Source: Sulfuricurvum sp.
Lineage (GTDB): Bacteria > Campylobacterota > Campylobacteria > Campylobacterales > Sulfurimonadaceae
Reading direction: 5' to 3'
Assembly: GCA_030696775.1 (NCBI GenBank)
Contig: JAUYRN010000033.1
Location: forward strand, 124,001-188,000
DNA length: 64,000 bases
In this document: positions 36,335 to 44,714 of the stretch, piece by piece
Position numbering within the stretch: position 1 is the first letter of the stretch
Layout: every line of letters starts with the position of its first letter
Notes under the pieces: model-generated
The model's database searches: none
Seen by the model: only the letters and a program-made list of their open reading frames with translations
Told to the model about the DNA's origin: nothing
Translations under genes and position numbers: made by a program

Positions 36335-37548
36335 TGCTATTTTTAGTAGAAAATATCGATAAAACACTGCATCGTTCTTATAGTCTCTATGATGAAGAAA
36401 ATATGAGTTCATTACTCAAGCATCTCTCTAACCACCGTATCATACCTCTCTCTATCTATAAACTTCCCAGTTTTTTTGCTCCCTTTCTACCGGCAAAAAG
36501 AGTAAAAATATCCCCTGATGAAGTCATCGAGCTTATCGAAAGTCTCCATCTCGTTATCAAATCTGGACTTCCTTTGCATAGCGGTCTTTTAGACCTCGCA
36601 GAAGACGCCGAAAATCCGAAATTCAAAAAAATGCTTATTATGGTTTCTGAGGAGATTAACAGTGGAAAATCACTTTCTGCCGCATTTAAACCTTATGAAA
36701 AAGCGCTAGGAGCAGTCATTATCAACCTCATTCATATAGGGGAAGAAACAGGACAACTTCAAGTAACACTTGAGCGAGGAGCAGGCTTTCTCAAACGCAC
36801 CCTTGCCCTAAAGAAAAAGGCCAAACAAGCACTCATTTATCCCATGTTTTCTTTTCTCACTGTTTCTGCAGCCATGCTTGTGTGGATGATTTACGTACTA
36901 CCTCAGATGACGCAACTTTTTAAAGAAATGGATGTTGAGCTTCCGCCTATAACACTCTTTGTAATAGCACTCTCTGATTTTGTGACCAACTACATTGGCT
37001 ATATGATAGGAGCATTTATCGCTGCTATTATTATTTTTAAAATACTTCATAAAAAATATCAAAAAATTCGATTTCATACTGATAAGTATGTTCTCAAAAT
37101 CCCTATCATCAAACACATCGTTGCAGGATTTAATATGGCGTTTATCGCTGAATATCTTAGACTTGCTCTAGTGTCAGGAATTCCACTCTTTAATGCCCTG
37201 GACATTCTCAAAAATAACCTCCAAAACGAAGTATTTCAAAATGCGCTTATATCTACACATAAAGATCTCTCACGAGGCCTTCAGCTCTCGGAATCATTTA
37301 AAAGAACAGGGATTTTTAGTCCCTTTATGCTGCGAATGATGGGAGTGGGTGAAGCATCAGGAAACCTTGATAGCCAGCTCGAACTCATTGCACAATACTA
37401 CAATGAAAAAGTAGACTACTATGCTGAAAATATCGGAAAAATAATCGAACCTGCTATGTTAATTCTCGTAGGTGGCTTTATGGCACTGGTAATGGTAGGG
37501 CTTATGGGACCGATGTACGATCTTATAGGACAAATGGGAGATAAATAA
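36334..37548 (+). CDS. mshG: Pilus assembly platform protein, MshG/GspF family
   Basis: A 404-aa polytopic inner-membrane protein with two GspF repeats (about 65-185 and 270-390) and three helices near 170-190, 220-240 and 370-395. Conserved segments include LHLVIKSGLPLHSGLLDLAE, FIAEYLRLALVSGIPLFNAL and MLRMMGVGEASGNLD. It overlaps the ATPase gene by one base (TAATG). It transmits the motor's work to pilin insertion in the membrane. Confidence 0.9.
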   Translation: MLFLVENIDKTLHRSYSLYDEENMSSLLKHLSNHRIIPLSIYKLPSFFAPFLPAKRVKISPDEVIELIESLHLVIKSGLPLHSGLLDLAEDAENPKFKKMLIMVSEEINSGKSLSAAFKPYEKALGAVIINLIHIGEETGQLQVTLERGAGFLKRTLALKKKAKQALIYPMFSFLTVSAAMLVWMIYVLPQMTQLFKEMDVELPPITLFVIALSDFVTNYIGYMIGAFIAAIIIFKILHKKYQKIRFHTDKYVLKIPIIKHIVAGFNMAFIAEYLRLALVSGIPLFNALDILKNNLQNEVFQNALISTHKDLSRGLQLSESFKRTGIFSPFMLRMMGVGEASGNLDSQLELIAQYYNEKVDYYAENIGKIIEPAMLILVGGFMALVMVGLMGPMYDLIGQMGDK

Positions 37549-37601
37549 GCTATTTTTTCACAAATTTCGCTATCAAGTTCAAATAAGCATAAAATAACCG
37601 C

Positions 37602-37607
37602 TATAAT
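37602..37607 (+). promoter_or_regulatory. Candidate sigma70 -10 box of pilin gene
   Basis: TATAAT 28 bases before the pilin ATG in the 87-base gap after mshG, with a strong AAGGAG Shine-Dalgarno following. It suggests a separate, probably stronger, promoter for the pilin gene. Confidence 0.5.
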
Positions 37608-37635
37608 TGTTATGGATAAAATATAAGGAGTCAGT

Positions 37636-38229
37636 ATGACGACACAAAAAAAAGGTTTCACGCTCGTAGAGCTTTCTATCGTTTTAGTTATTATCGGGCT
37701 ATTAATCGGTGGGGTACTTAAAGGTCAATCTATGATTGAGAATGCAAAAGTAAAAAGAGTAATGAGCGATGTTGATTCTTTAGTTTCAGCAACTTACAGC
37801 TACCAAGATAAGTTTAATGCACTTCCAGGTGATGATGCATCAACGGTTGCAGCAAATGGTGTTGCTAATGGTGCTGCCGCATGTGCTGGTATTGGAGATG
37901 GAAATGGTCTTATTGCTACCCCCGCCGAACGACTTTGTGCATATCAAGACTTAATCGATGAAGGTTTCTTAACAGGCAATGCTGCTGGAACTACAGAAGT
38001 GGCCGTAGCTCGTACAACACCATTTGGATCATCTTTTGTATTCAGAAGTGGAGCTATTAATGGCGCAAACCAAAACTTTATTGGGATGATTGCCGCAGCT
38101 GTTCCAGCTGATGTAGCTCAGTCAATTGATAGTAAATTTGATGATGGTATCTGGAATACAGGTGATATTACATCAGGGACTATCTACACAAATACTGCTA
38201 CAAAAGCTCTTTCATTCGTTCGCTTCTAG
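37636..38229 (+). CDS. Major-type type IV pilin (MshA-like)
   Basis: A 197-aa prepilin. The leader MTTQKKG precedes FTLVELSIVLVIIGLLIGGV with Glu5, and the helix continues to about residue 60 (VMSDVDSLVSATYSYQDKF). The globular domain is rich in Ala and Gly with a Cys pair (AACAGIG, RLCAYQDL). Its own promoter and terminator, and its place at the end of the operon, suit the abundant structural pilin. Signal-peptidase (PilD) is not encoded in the window. Confidence 0.85.
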   Translation: MTTQKKGFTLVELSIVLVIIGLLIGGVLKGQSMIENAKVKRVMSDVDSLVSATYSYQDKFNALPGDDASTVAANGVANGAAACAGIGDGNGLIATPAERLCAYQDLIDEGFLTGNAAGTTEVAVARTTPFGSSFVFRSGAINGANQNFIGMIAAAVPADVAQSIDSKFDDGIWNTGDITSGTIYTNTATKALSFVRF

Positions 38230-38287
38230 TCTTTAACTTATTCCCGCTCTCCGAGTGGGAATCTCAAGGTTCTTGTAGACTATAGAG

Positions 38288-38316
38288 AATTCAGATACTA
38301 GTCTGAATTATTTTTC
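38288..38316 (+). terminator. Intrinsic terminator of the pilin gene
   Basis: AATTCAGA (38288-38295) pairs exactly with TCTGAATT (38302-38309) over a 6-base loop and is followed by ATTTTTC. A second weaker hairpin (TTCCC/GGGAA) sits at about 38240-38262. Confidence 0.75.
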
Positions 38317-38393
38317 TTCAATCTTCTCAATAATTTTCATTGCACTATTTTGATTGGATCAGCTTTTCCAGAGCAGTAAATTGCCTTCTAACT
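38308..38393 (-). pseudogene. Frameshifted remnant of a murG 3' end
   Basis: Read on the minus strand, one frame gives ALEKLIQS and, after one extra A in an AAAA run, the next frame gives NSAMKIIEKIEEK and a TAA stop. The C-terminus of the intact murG at 39318 is LSRLIASDGAKKIMEKIEVKE, so about 12 of 22 residues agree and the stop lies at nearly the same place. The segment is about 85 bases and overlaps the pilin terminator. It lies just beyond the 3' end of the 38394 gene, so that gene is bordered by murG 3' sequence on both sides. Confidence 0.5.
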
Positions 38394-39233
38394 TTAGATA
38401 CCGGAAGATTCTTTGAGATTTTTTTCAGCATCCATAATCAATTGTTCAATCTGTTCTTTGTCTTTTTGTACCGAAGTACCTAAGCGTATCGTATAAAGAA
38501 GTTTTTGTCGCAATTTATTAGCAATATGATGCACATTTTCAGGTGTATCTATCAAAGATGCAAGTAAAAAGCTTTTCTCTCCCCATCGCACAAGCATATC
38601 ACTTTGACGTACATTGCTTTTAATTTGCGATGCAAAATTATTCAAATTCTTTTTGGAATCGGGTTCAGAATCAATAAATTTTATAATAGTAATAGCAACA
38701 AATTTTTTATTAAAGATAGCTGCATCACGAAAACTTTTAAGCGTATGAATAAAATAATTTTTTTCATACGCACCGCTCTCTTTATCAATACTTGTGTCAT
38801 TTTCAATCATAACTCGCTTGATAAGATCCTGAGAAATATCACTAAAAGTGAGTATCGTATACTCTTGTATTGGTGTCGATACAATAACCGAAAAGGCATA
38901 AGGTTCAATACGATAATTAAGCATACTGACTATTCGGTCATTTTCAGGCAGTTCAATCAGCGAAGTAGTCCACTCATCGGTATCTTGAACTTTACCTGCA
39001 TGGAAATAAATGTCATGTGGAATAAAGCGATTCTGTAAAGAACCAAATTCTCGTAAAAATCCTTTTGCTGAATCAACATTTGCAAAATCAAGAAAAGCTT
39101 TATTAAAAAGAATCGGAACATGATTATGCATCAAGACAATAAGATCTTTTTGAGTATTAATAATTGAAAGGAAAAATTGTTGGCATACACTACCTTCTCC
39201 CATCAAACCTAACTCTTCTTTTGATATTTCCAT
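38394..39233 (-). CDS. PAS-like protein with degenerate GGDEF domain
   Basis: A 279-aa cytoplasmic protein. The N-terminal half (about 15-140) has PAS-type spacing (NTQKDLIVLMHNHVPILFNKAFLDF), the C-terminal half (about 150-275) has the GGDEF fold pattern, but the signature is RWGEKSFLLA where active cyclases have RxGGDEF. It should not synthesise c-di-GMP; it may bind it or act as a structural sensor. It sits between murG and a murG 3' remnant, on the same strand, and may be an inserted gene. Confidence 0.68.
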   Translation of the reverse strand: MEISKEELGLMGEGSVCQQFFLSIINTQKDLIVLMHNHVPILFNKAFLDFANVDSAKGFLREFGSLQNRFIPHDIYFHAGKVQDTDEWTTSLIELPENDRIVSMLNYRIEPYAFSVIVSTPIQEYTILTFSDISQDLIKRVMIENDTSIDKESGAYEKNYFIHTLKSFRDAAIFNKKFVAITIIKFIDSEPDSKKNLNNFASQIKSNVRQSDMLVRWGEKSFLLASLIDTPENVHHIANKLRQKLLYTIRLGTSVQKDKEQIEQLIMDAEKNLKESSGI

Positions 39234-39317
39234 AATCTACCTTATCGAATTTTATTATCTAATAATAACATAACTAAAAAGGAACAGAGATATCGATCAC
39301 ATAATAACAAATGACTT

Positions 39318-40334
39318 TTATTCTTTCACTTCGATCTTCTCCATAATCTTTTTCGCTCCATCCGACGCAATCAACCGACTCAGCACTTCACTTTTTACGC
39401 GAATATCACTTAAAATCGCTGCTTTGAGCTTATCGGCTATCCCTTCACTCTGACGTTCACACCACCCTGCATTATGATCGATCACATAACGAGCATTATG
39501 ATATTGATGATCCGCAGCCGCGCTTGGGTACGGGATGTAAAATGCTGGAACTTGTGCAGCACACAATTCCCATAATGTACTGGCACCAGAACGGCTAACA
39601 GCAAAATCACTCCGCTCTATCAACTCTGCAATTTTAGTCGTAAAGCCATAGACTTCAGCATCAATACCAAGCTCATGGTAAGCATGGCGTACTCTCTGCT
39701 CTTCCATCGCACCGCATTGATGAATGATAGCAATACCCTTTTCATGTAACCATGGTGCAATCTCAAGCGCTAAATCATTAATAAACTTAGCCCCTTGAGA
39801 ACCACCTAAAAAGATAATAGTTTTTACCTCATAGCGAGTGCGTGCATTTTGAAAATAGATTTCACTTACAGGGTAATCACAATGATTCTCACCCTCTTCA
39901 TAAGAGCTATAAAAACCTTTTGAATAGGGACGTAATAAACTATTTAGCTTTCCCGTTACCGCATTTTGTTCATGGATAGTCAAAGGAGTGCGACAAATTA
40001 GGGAGGCGATAGCTGCAGGTGCCGCCGAAAATCCTCCAACACTGACGACTGCATCCGCATTAAAGTTACGAATAATTGTTCGCGATTTCAACACGGCCTT
40101 AAAAATCTTCCATAATGCGACTATTTTGCCTAATCCTTTTTTATTGACCACACCAGTCGTTTCTAAAAAATGAGTTTCTTCAAATATAATACTCTCACTA
40201 AACCACTGCCGATCTTGTCCCGAAGTGGACCCGATAAATACAACCCTATGTCCTCGAGCAAGTGCAGCTTGAGCCAATGAAAAAGCAATTACGAGATGAC
40301 CGCCAGTACCACCACCCGTAAAAATAATATTCAT
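39318..40334 (-). CDS. murG: MurG, lipid II synthase
   Basis: A 338-aa GT28 glycosyltransferase. The N-terminal Gly-rich loop GGGTGGHLVIAFSLA and the C-terminal UDP-binding FLGGSQGAKFINDL and SRSGASTLWELCA motifs are present. It transfers GlcNAc from UDP-GlcNAc to undecaprenyl-PP-MurNAc-pentapeptide (lipid I) on the cytoplasmic face. It overlaps ftsW by 4 bases on the same strand. Its extreme C-terminus is partly duplicated at 38308. Confidence 0.95.
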   Translation of the reverse strand: MNIIFTGGGTGGHLVIAFSLAQAALARGHRVVFIGSTSGQDRQWFSESIIFEETHFLETTGVVNKKGLGKIVALWKIFKAVLKSRTIIRNFNADAVVSVGGFSAAPAAIASLICRTPLTIHEQNAVTGKLNSLLRPYSKGFYSSYEEGENHCDYPVSEIYFQNARTRYEVKTIIFLGGSQGAKFINDLALEIAPWLHEKGIAIIHQCGAMEEQRVRHAYHELGIDAEVYGFTTKIAELIERSDFAVSRSGASTLWELCAAQVPAFYIPYPSAAADHQYHNARYVIDHNAGWCERQSEGIADKLKAAILSDIRVKSEVLSRLIASDGAKKIMEKIEVKE

Positions 40335-41509
40335 TTTTTATCTCCCGACTGATATTTGATTTTTTTGGACAACATCAGCACCATCCCGATTCCTACGGAG
40401 GATGCCAGCATTGATGAGCCTCCATAGCTCAAAAATGGGACTGAGATACCTTTAATCGGAGTAAGTCCGCTAATCCCGTACGCATTGATCATAAACGCAA
40501 ATGTGATAAGTAATCCAACCCCTAGACTAAAAAGATAATAGGTGTCATCCGTCGAGCGATTGGCAATTTTAAACAAACGATGCAAGATAGCAATAAATAA
40601 AAATGTTACTGCGAATACCCCAATAAATCCAAACTCTTCAGCAATTCCGGCAAGGACAAAATCGGTATGCACTTCACTCAAAAATCCCAGTTTAAACGTA
40701 CCATTTCCTAATCCAGTCCCCCAAATTCCTCCATTATGAATTGCATTCATAGAGTGACCGATCTGATAGGCTTCCTCTTGACTGGCAATCCGTAAATGCT
40801 TTGCAATCGATTCAGGGAAAAAAGCCAAAATAGTACTTTGTGCCGATGCCCACCATGACAAAATACGATCGATACGATGGGGTGCCATTGCAATAAAGAG
40901 AAGAAAGAAACCAACAGCCCCCGTTATAAGAGTAAGGAAAAAGCTAAAACTGCTCCCCGCAAAAAAAAGCATAAACGCCAAGGTCAATGACAATACGACG
41001 ACCTGCCCTAAATCATTTTGTACCACAGCAATCAAAAACATAACAAGAATAAAAAGCGCCGCATAAGGCCAAAAGCGTTTAAACTCTTCTTTTACCCCCA
41101 TACCGCCATGATGACCCAGCTTTCGCGAAAAACTCCATGCTAGAAAATAAACAAAACCGATTTTAAAGAACTCAACCGGAGCTACCGAAAAACCAAGAAT
41201 TTTTATCCACCGCTTTGCTCCGCCTACTTCACTCACTAAAAATGAGGGAAGGAATGGCATTATGAGCATCAAAAAAATGCTGCCCCAAAACAGCGTCAAT
41301 CCTAAAGGATGAAGCCACTTTTCCGGATCTTGCTGTGCAATCGCCCACATCAGCACAATCGAAACAATCGCGATAAAAAGCTCACGCGCCACAAAGTGAA
41401 AATTGTTATATTCGAAAAGAATAACTGTGTAAGAAGAAAGAGTATACGAGCATATAATCCCTATCGTAATCAGTGCAGTCGTTAAAAGAAATAATTTTTT
41501 GTCAGGCAT
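40331..41509 (-). CDS. ftsW: FtsW, SEDS-family peptidoglycan polymerase
   Basis: A 392-aa membrane protein with about ten helices of the RodA/FtsW/SpoVE family. The conserved GGAKRWIKI and FLSYGGSSMLASSVGIGM motifs and the Pro/Gly-rich loop are present. It polymerises lipid II at the septum with its partner class B PBP. Adjacency to murG supports FtsW over RodA. A minus-strand TATACT-like -10 is seen in the spacer towards flgB. Confidence 0.9.
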   Translation of the reverse strand: MPDKKLFLLTTALITIGIICSYTLSSYTVILFEYNNFHFVARELFIAIVSIVLMWAIAQQDPEKWLHPLGLTLFWGSIFLMLIMPFLPSFLVSEVGGAKRWIKILGFSVAPVEFFKIGFVYFLAWSFSRKLGHHGGMGVKEEFKRFWPYAALFILVMFLIAVVQNDLGQVVVLSLTLAFMLFFAGSSFSFFLTLITGAVGFFLLFIAMAPHRIDRILSWWASAQSTILAFFPESIAKHLRIASQEEAYQIGHSMNAIHNGGIWGTGLGNGTFKLGFLSEVHTDFVLAGIAEEFGFIGVFAVTFLFIAILHRLFKIANRSTDDTYYLFSLGVGLLITFAFMINAYGISGLTPIKGISVPFLSYGGSSMLASSVGIGMVLMLSKKIKYQSGDKK

Positions 41510-41585
41510 GATAAACTTTACTTGTAGTTAGTATATAATTAGCCATAAGTATATCGAAGTACGTTAAAGTGTCCATAAAATGAAA

Positions 41586-41603
41586 GCGGAATGAATTTTG
41601 CTT
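41586..41603 (+). promoter_or_regulatory. Candidate sigma54 promoter of flgB
   Basis: GCGGAATGAATTTTGCTTG has GG (41588-41589) and GC (41600-41601) separated by exactly 10 bases, with the GGAA and TTGCTT elements of Campylobacterota RpoN sites. The flgB ATG is 36 bases from the -12 GC. Hook and rod genes are RpoN/FlgR dependent in Campylobacter and Helicobacter. Confidence 0.75.
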
Positions 41604-41636
41604 GATAATTAAAAATAGAGAGTAAAGGGGGATGAT

Positions 41637-42068
41637 ATGGGATTAGTTATTTCACGGTCGCATGACATAATGAAAGAAGCAATGGATTATCGTGCTGCGC
41701 GTCAAGATATGATTGCAAGTAATATTGCCAATGCTGACACCCCAAATTACCGTCCTCGTGACATCCGTTTTGAAGAAGCATTAGCACAAAAAAGTGCTGA
41801 ACTTTATGCAGATCAAAGTAATACTCTACAAATGGCACAAACATCAGGAAAGCATTTAAATGGTTTTAACAGCGCAAGTGATACTCGAGCAACCACTTTT
41901 TTTCGTGATGGACACATGGCGCGTAATGATGGCAACAGTGTTGATTTGGACGTTGAAAGTTCAGAAATGGCTAAAAATTCGACTATGTTTAATGCCCTCA
42001 CTGCCGCTATCAAAAAAGACTCTTTGATTTTCAAAAGCGTTATTGACGCAAGTAGTAAAACCTCTTAA
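41637..42068 (+). CDS. flgB: FlgB, flagellar proximal rod protein
   Basis: A 143-aa axial protein. The N-terminal helix and conserved motif IASNIANADTPNYRPRDI identify the rod/hook family (flg_bb_rod), and the C-terminal helix AMNALTAAIKKDSLIFK-like region completes it. Strong AGTAAAGGGGGAT Shine-Dalgarno. It forms the innermost rod with FlgC, FlgF and FliE in the periplasm, exported by the flagellar type III apparatus. First gene of flgB-flgC-fliE. Confidence 0.95.
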   Translation: MGLVISRSHDIMKEAMDYRAARQDMIASNIANADTPNYRPRDIRFEEALAQKSAELYADQSNTLQMAQTSGKHLNGFNSASDTRATTFFRDGHMARNDGNSVDLDVESSEMAKNSTMFNALTAAIKKDSLIFKSVIDASSKTS

Positions 42069-42078
42069 AGGATAATCA

Positions 42079-42573
42079 ATGGCATTTTTAGACAGTTTTG
42101 ACATTAGCGGTTACGGTTTATCCGCTCAACGTGTCCGTGTCAATGTTATAAGCTCCAATATTGCTAACGCTCAAACAACACGAACTGACGAGGGTGGACC
42201 GTATCGCCGTCAAGAAGTAGTTTTTAAGGCAATTGATTTTAACAGTGTCTACAACCAAGCATTAGAGCGAAGTACCAATCAGTTAGCATATTCTGATCCA
42301 CTCAAAGAGGGATTGGCTGGGATGAAACCAAATCCTGCCATTATGAGCGTCGTTGTAGACAAACTGGTACGTGATGATAAAGCCCCCAATATGAAATACG
42401 ATCCATCGCATCCCGATGCTGATGCGAAAGGTTATGTTGCTTACCCCAACATTAATCCTGTTGTCGAAATGGCCGATTTAGTGGAAGCAACCAGGTCTTA
42501 TCAGGCCAATGTTGCCGCATTTGAAAGTGCTAAAAATATAGCAAGCGGTGCGATCAGCATCCTGCAATCATAA
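42079..42573 (+). CDS. flgC: FlgC, flagellar proximal rod protein
   Basis: A 164-aa rod protein with N-terminal VNVISSNIANAQTTRTDEGG and C-terminal VVEMADLVEATRSYQANVAAF blocks, both diagnostic of FlgC. It begins 10 bases after flgB in the same transcript. Exported, periplasmic rod location. Confidence 0.95.
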   Translation: MAFLDSFDISGYGLSAQRVRVNVISSNIANAQTTRTDEGGPYRRQEVVFKAIDFNSVYNQALERSTNQLAYSDPLKEGLAGMKPNPAIMSVVVDKLVRDDKAPNMKYDPSHPDADAKGYVAYPNINPVVEMADLVEATRSYQANVAAFESAKNIASGAISILQS

Positions 42574-42585
42574 GGATAAACTATA

Positions 42586-42888
42586 ATGTCTGATATTCAA
42601 GCGATTAAATCACTATCAACTTCCGATTTACTCAGATCAAAGAGCGCAGGAAGCAGTGAAAGCAGCAAAACCGATTTTGCTCAAGAGCTTCGCAACGCCT
42701 TGGGTAATGTCAATGATATGCAAGTAGACAGCGACCGCGCCATGAGTGATATTGCGACAGGTTCTGTCAAAGACCTTCACCAAGCCGCTATCGCAATCGA
42801 TAAAGCAGAAATCAGTATGAAATTAATGCTTGAAGTACGTAATAAAGCGCTTAATGCTTACAAAGAAATTACACGTACACAAATGTAA
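42586..42888 (+). CDS. fliE: FliE, hook-basal body complex protein
   Basis: A 100-aa protein linking the MS ring to the rod. The family C-terminal segment DLHQAAIAIDKAEISMKLML and VRNKALNAYKEITRTQM is intact. It starts 12 bases after flgC. The division PBP gene follows 19 bases later, an order also seen in Campylobacter. Confidence 0.93.
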   Translation: MSDIQAIKSLSTSDLLRSKSAGSSESSKTDFAQELRNALGNVNDMQVDSDRAMSDIATGSVKDLHQAAIAIDKAEISMKLMLEVRNKALNAYKEITRTQM

Positions 42889-42907
42889 TGTGGTCGTGTA
42901 ATTATTA

Positions 42908-44707
42908 ATGCAAAATTCAAATAAATCTCAGAAAATTCTTGCTCTTTTTGTCGTATTGCTTCTCGGTTTTGGAATATTCTTGGCCGTCATGTTTTACACT
43001 GCCGTTCATAATCGTGATATCCCTTCCATTTATTCAGAAGAAAACTCCAAAGCTCAACGCGGAACCATTATCAGTGCTGATGGCTTTCATATCGCTACGA
43101 CCCAAAAACTTTATAAAGCTGTCGTCAATACCCGTAACATTGATCCAGAAAAAGTTGAACTTTTTATACAGCTTTTTAGTATTTACAGTGGCATTGATGC
43201 AAGCGAAATTCGCCAGCGCCTTCATACCAGACGAGGATCCGTCACCCTTAGTTATCACATCGGTCCCAAAGAGGCAATGTATCTCAAAACACTGGCGTTT
43301 GAACTTCGAAAACTGGGAGTTTTTATCGAGTATGAACTTCCAAATGGTCAACGTGTATTGCAAGGGCTAAACGTTATTGAAAGCGGTGAAGCACGCGAAT
43401 ATCCTTATCAAGATTTACTCACGCCACTTATTGGCTATCCTCGTAAAATGGAAGAAGATGGTTATACCCGCATTTATGGTATCAAAGGGCTCGAAAAATA
43501 TTTTGACCAAGAGCTAAATCCTCAACAAAACAAAACTCAACGTGCAATGCGCGATGTCAACGGCTATCTCATTTTAAATAAACAAAGTTCCATCAAACCT
43601 CAGATTAACGGTTTTAGCCTCAAGCTTAATATCCCTATTTCTCTTCAAGCACGTGCGGAAGCAATCACCAGTCGGATCAAAGATGAACTCCAAGCCGATG
43701 AGATTATTGCCACTGTAATGGAATCAAAATCAGGGAAAATCCTCACCCTTGCAAGCTCAAACCGCTTTGACCCCAGCCATATTCGTACCGCTGATTATCC
43801 CTCACTCAACACGAATGCTATCGAATACAGTTATGAACCTGGATCGGTGATCAAGCCCATCATTTTTGCCCTGCTGCTTGATCGTCACCTCATCAATCCC
43901 TACGATATGGTTAATGGGCACAACGGGCGCTACACGATGGGACGTAAAACCATTGTTGATGAGCACCCTTTTAGTATGATCAGTGCCGAAGATGTTATTG
44001 TTCACTCCTCGAATATCGGTATCGCCCAGCTTGCTCAGAAACTTAATGGAAGCGAATTTACAGAAGGGCTTAGCCGTTTTGGATTTACTCATTTCAGTGG
44101 TGCGGATTTACCGTACGAAAAGCGTGGTTCTATCCCAAGCTCCACTCAACTGAACAATTATCTCTATAAAGCAATTACTGCGTATGGCTATGGGATGCGG
44201 GCTAATGCAATGCAAATACTTAAAGCGTTTAACGTATTCAATAACAGTGGACGCATTGTTAACCCTATGGTGGTTGATACCTTGATTGATGATAATGGTA
44301 GAAAAATGCCAATGGAAGTTATCGAGCCTACTCAAGTTATTACACCCGCAACCGCAGAACGAATGAAGCAAATATTAATTAAAACAGTCAATGTGGGAAC
44401 AGGAATTGGAACAAAAACTCCAGGACTTGAAATAGGGGGTAAAACAGGAACGGCACACATTGCCAAAGGGGGCGGTTACATTAACAGCTACCATACTTCA
44501 TTTGTCGGGTTTGCTAATGATAAGAAACATACGTATACGATCGGTATTTTTGTCATTAACCCGCGAACCGTTTATTTTGCTTCCATCACTGCCGTTCCCG
44601 TTTTCAAAGCGATTGTGGATATGATGGTTGAGGAAAAATACCTCACACCTGACCCTCTAGCGGTAGCTGCAGCAGCGGCAGAACATCCTGTCTCTCCTTT
44701 GCATTAA
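42908..44707 (+). CDS. ftsI: Class B penicillin-binding protein, division type (FtsI/PBP3)
   Basis: A 599-aa transpeptidase. An N-terminal helix (about 10-32) precedes a PBP dimer domain (about 45-220); the transpeptidase domain has SxxK in EPGSVIKPI, SxN in VHSSNIGIA, and KTGTA. It cross-links peptidoglycan at the septum with FtsW. It has no Shine-Dalgarno of note and is probably read through from fliE, coupling division and flagellar rod genes. Annotated pbpB in some relatives; RodA-type PBP2 is the alternative. Confidence 0.85.
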   Translation: MQNSNKSQKILALFVVLLLGFGIFLAVMFYTAVHNRDIPSIYSEENSKAQRGTIISADGFHIATTQKLYKAVVNTRNIDPEKVELFIQLFSIYSGIDASEIRQRLHTRRGSVTLSYHIGPKEAMYLKTLAFELRKLGVFIEYELPNGQRVLQGLNVIESGEAREYPYQDLLTPLIGYPRKMEEDGYTRIYGIKGLEKYFDQELNPQQNKTQRAMRDVNGYLILNKQSSIKPQINGFSLKLNIPISLQARAEAITSRIKDELQADEIIATVMESKSGKILTLASSNRFDPSHIRTADYPSLNTNAIEYSYEPGSVIKPIIFALLLDRHLINPYDMVNGHNGRYTMGRKTIVDEHPFSMISAEDVIVHSSNIGIAQLAQKLNGSEFTEGLSRFGFTHFSGADLPYEKRGSIPSSTQLNNYLYKAITAYGYGMRANAMQILKAFNVFNNSGRIVNPMVVDTLIDDNGRKMPMEVIEPTQVITPATAERMKQILIKTVNVGTGIGTKTPGLEIGGKTGTAHIAKGGGYINSYHTSFVGFANDKKHTYTIGIFVINPRTVYFASITAVPVFKAIVDMMVEEKYLTPDPLAVAAAAAEHPVSPLH

Positions 44708-44714
44708 AACTATT

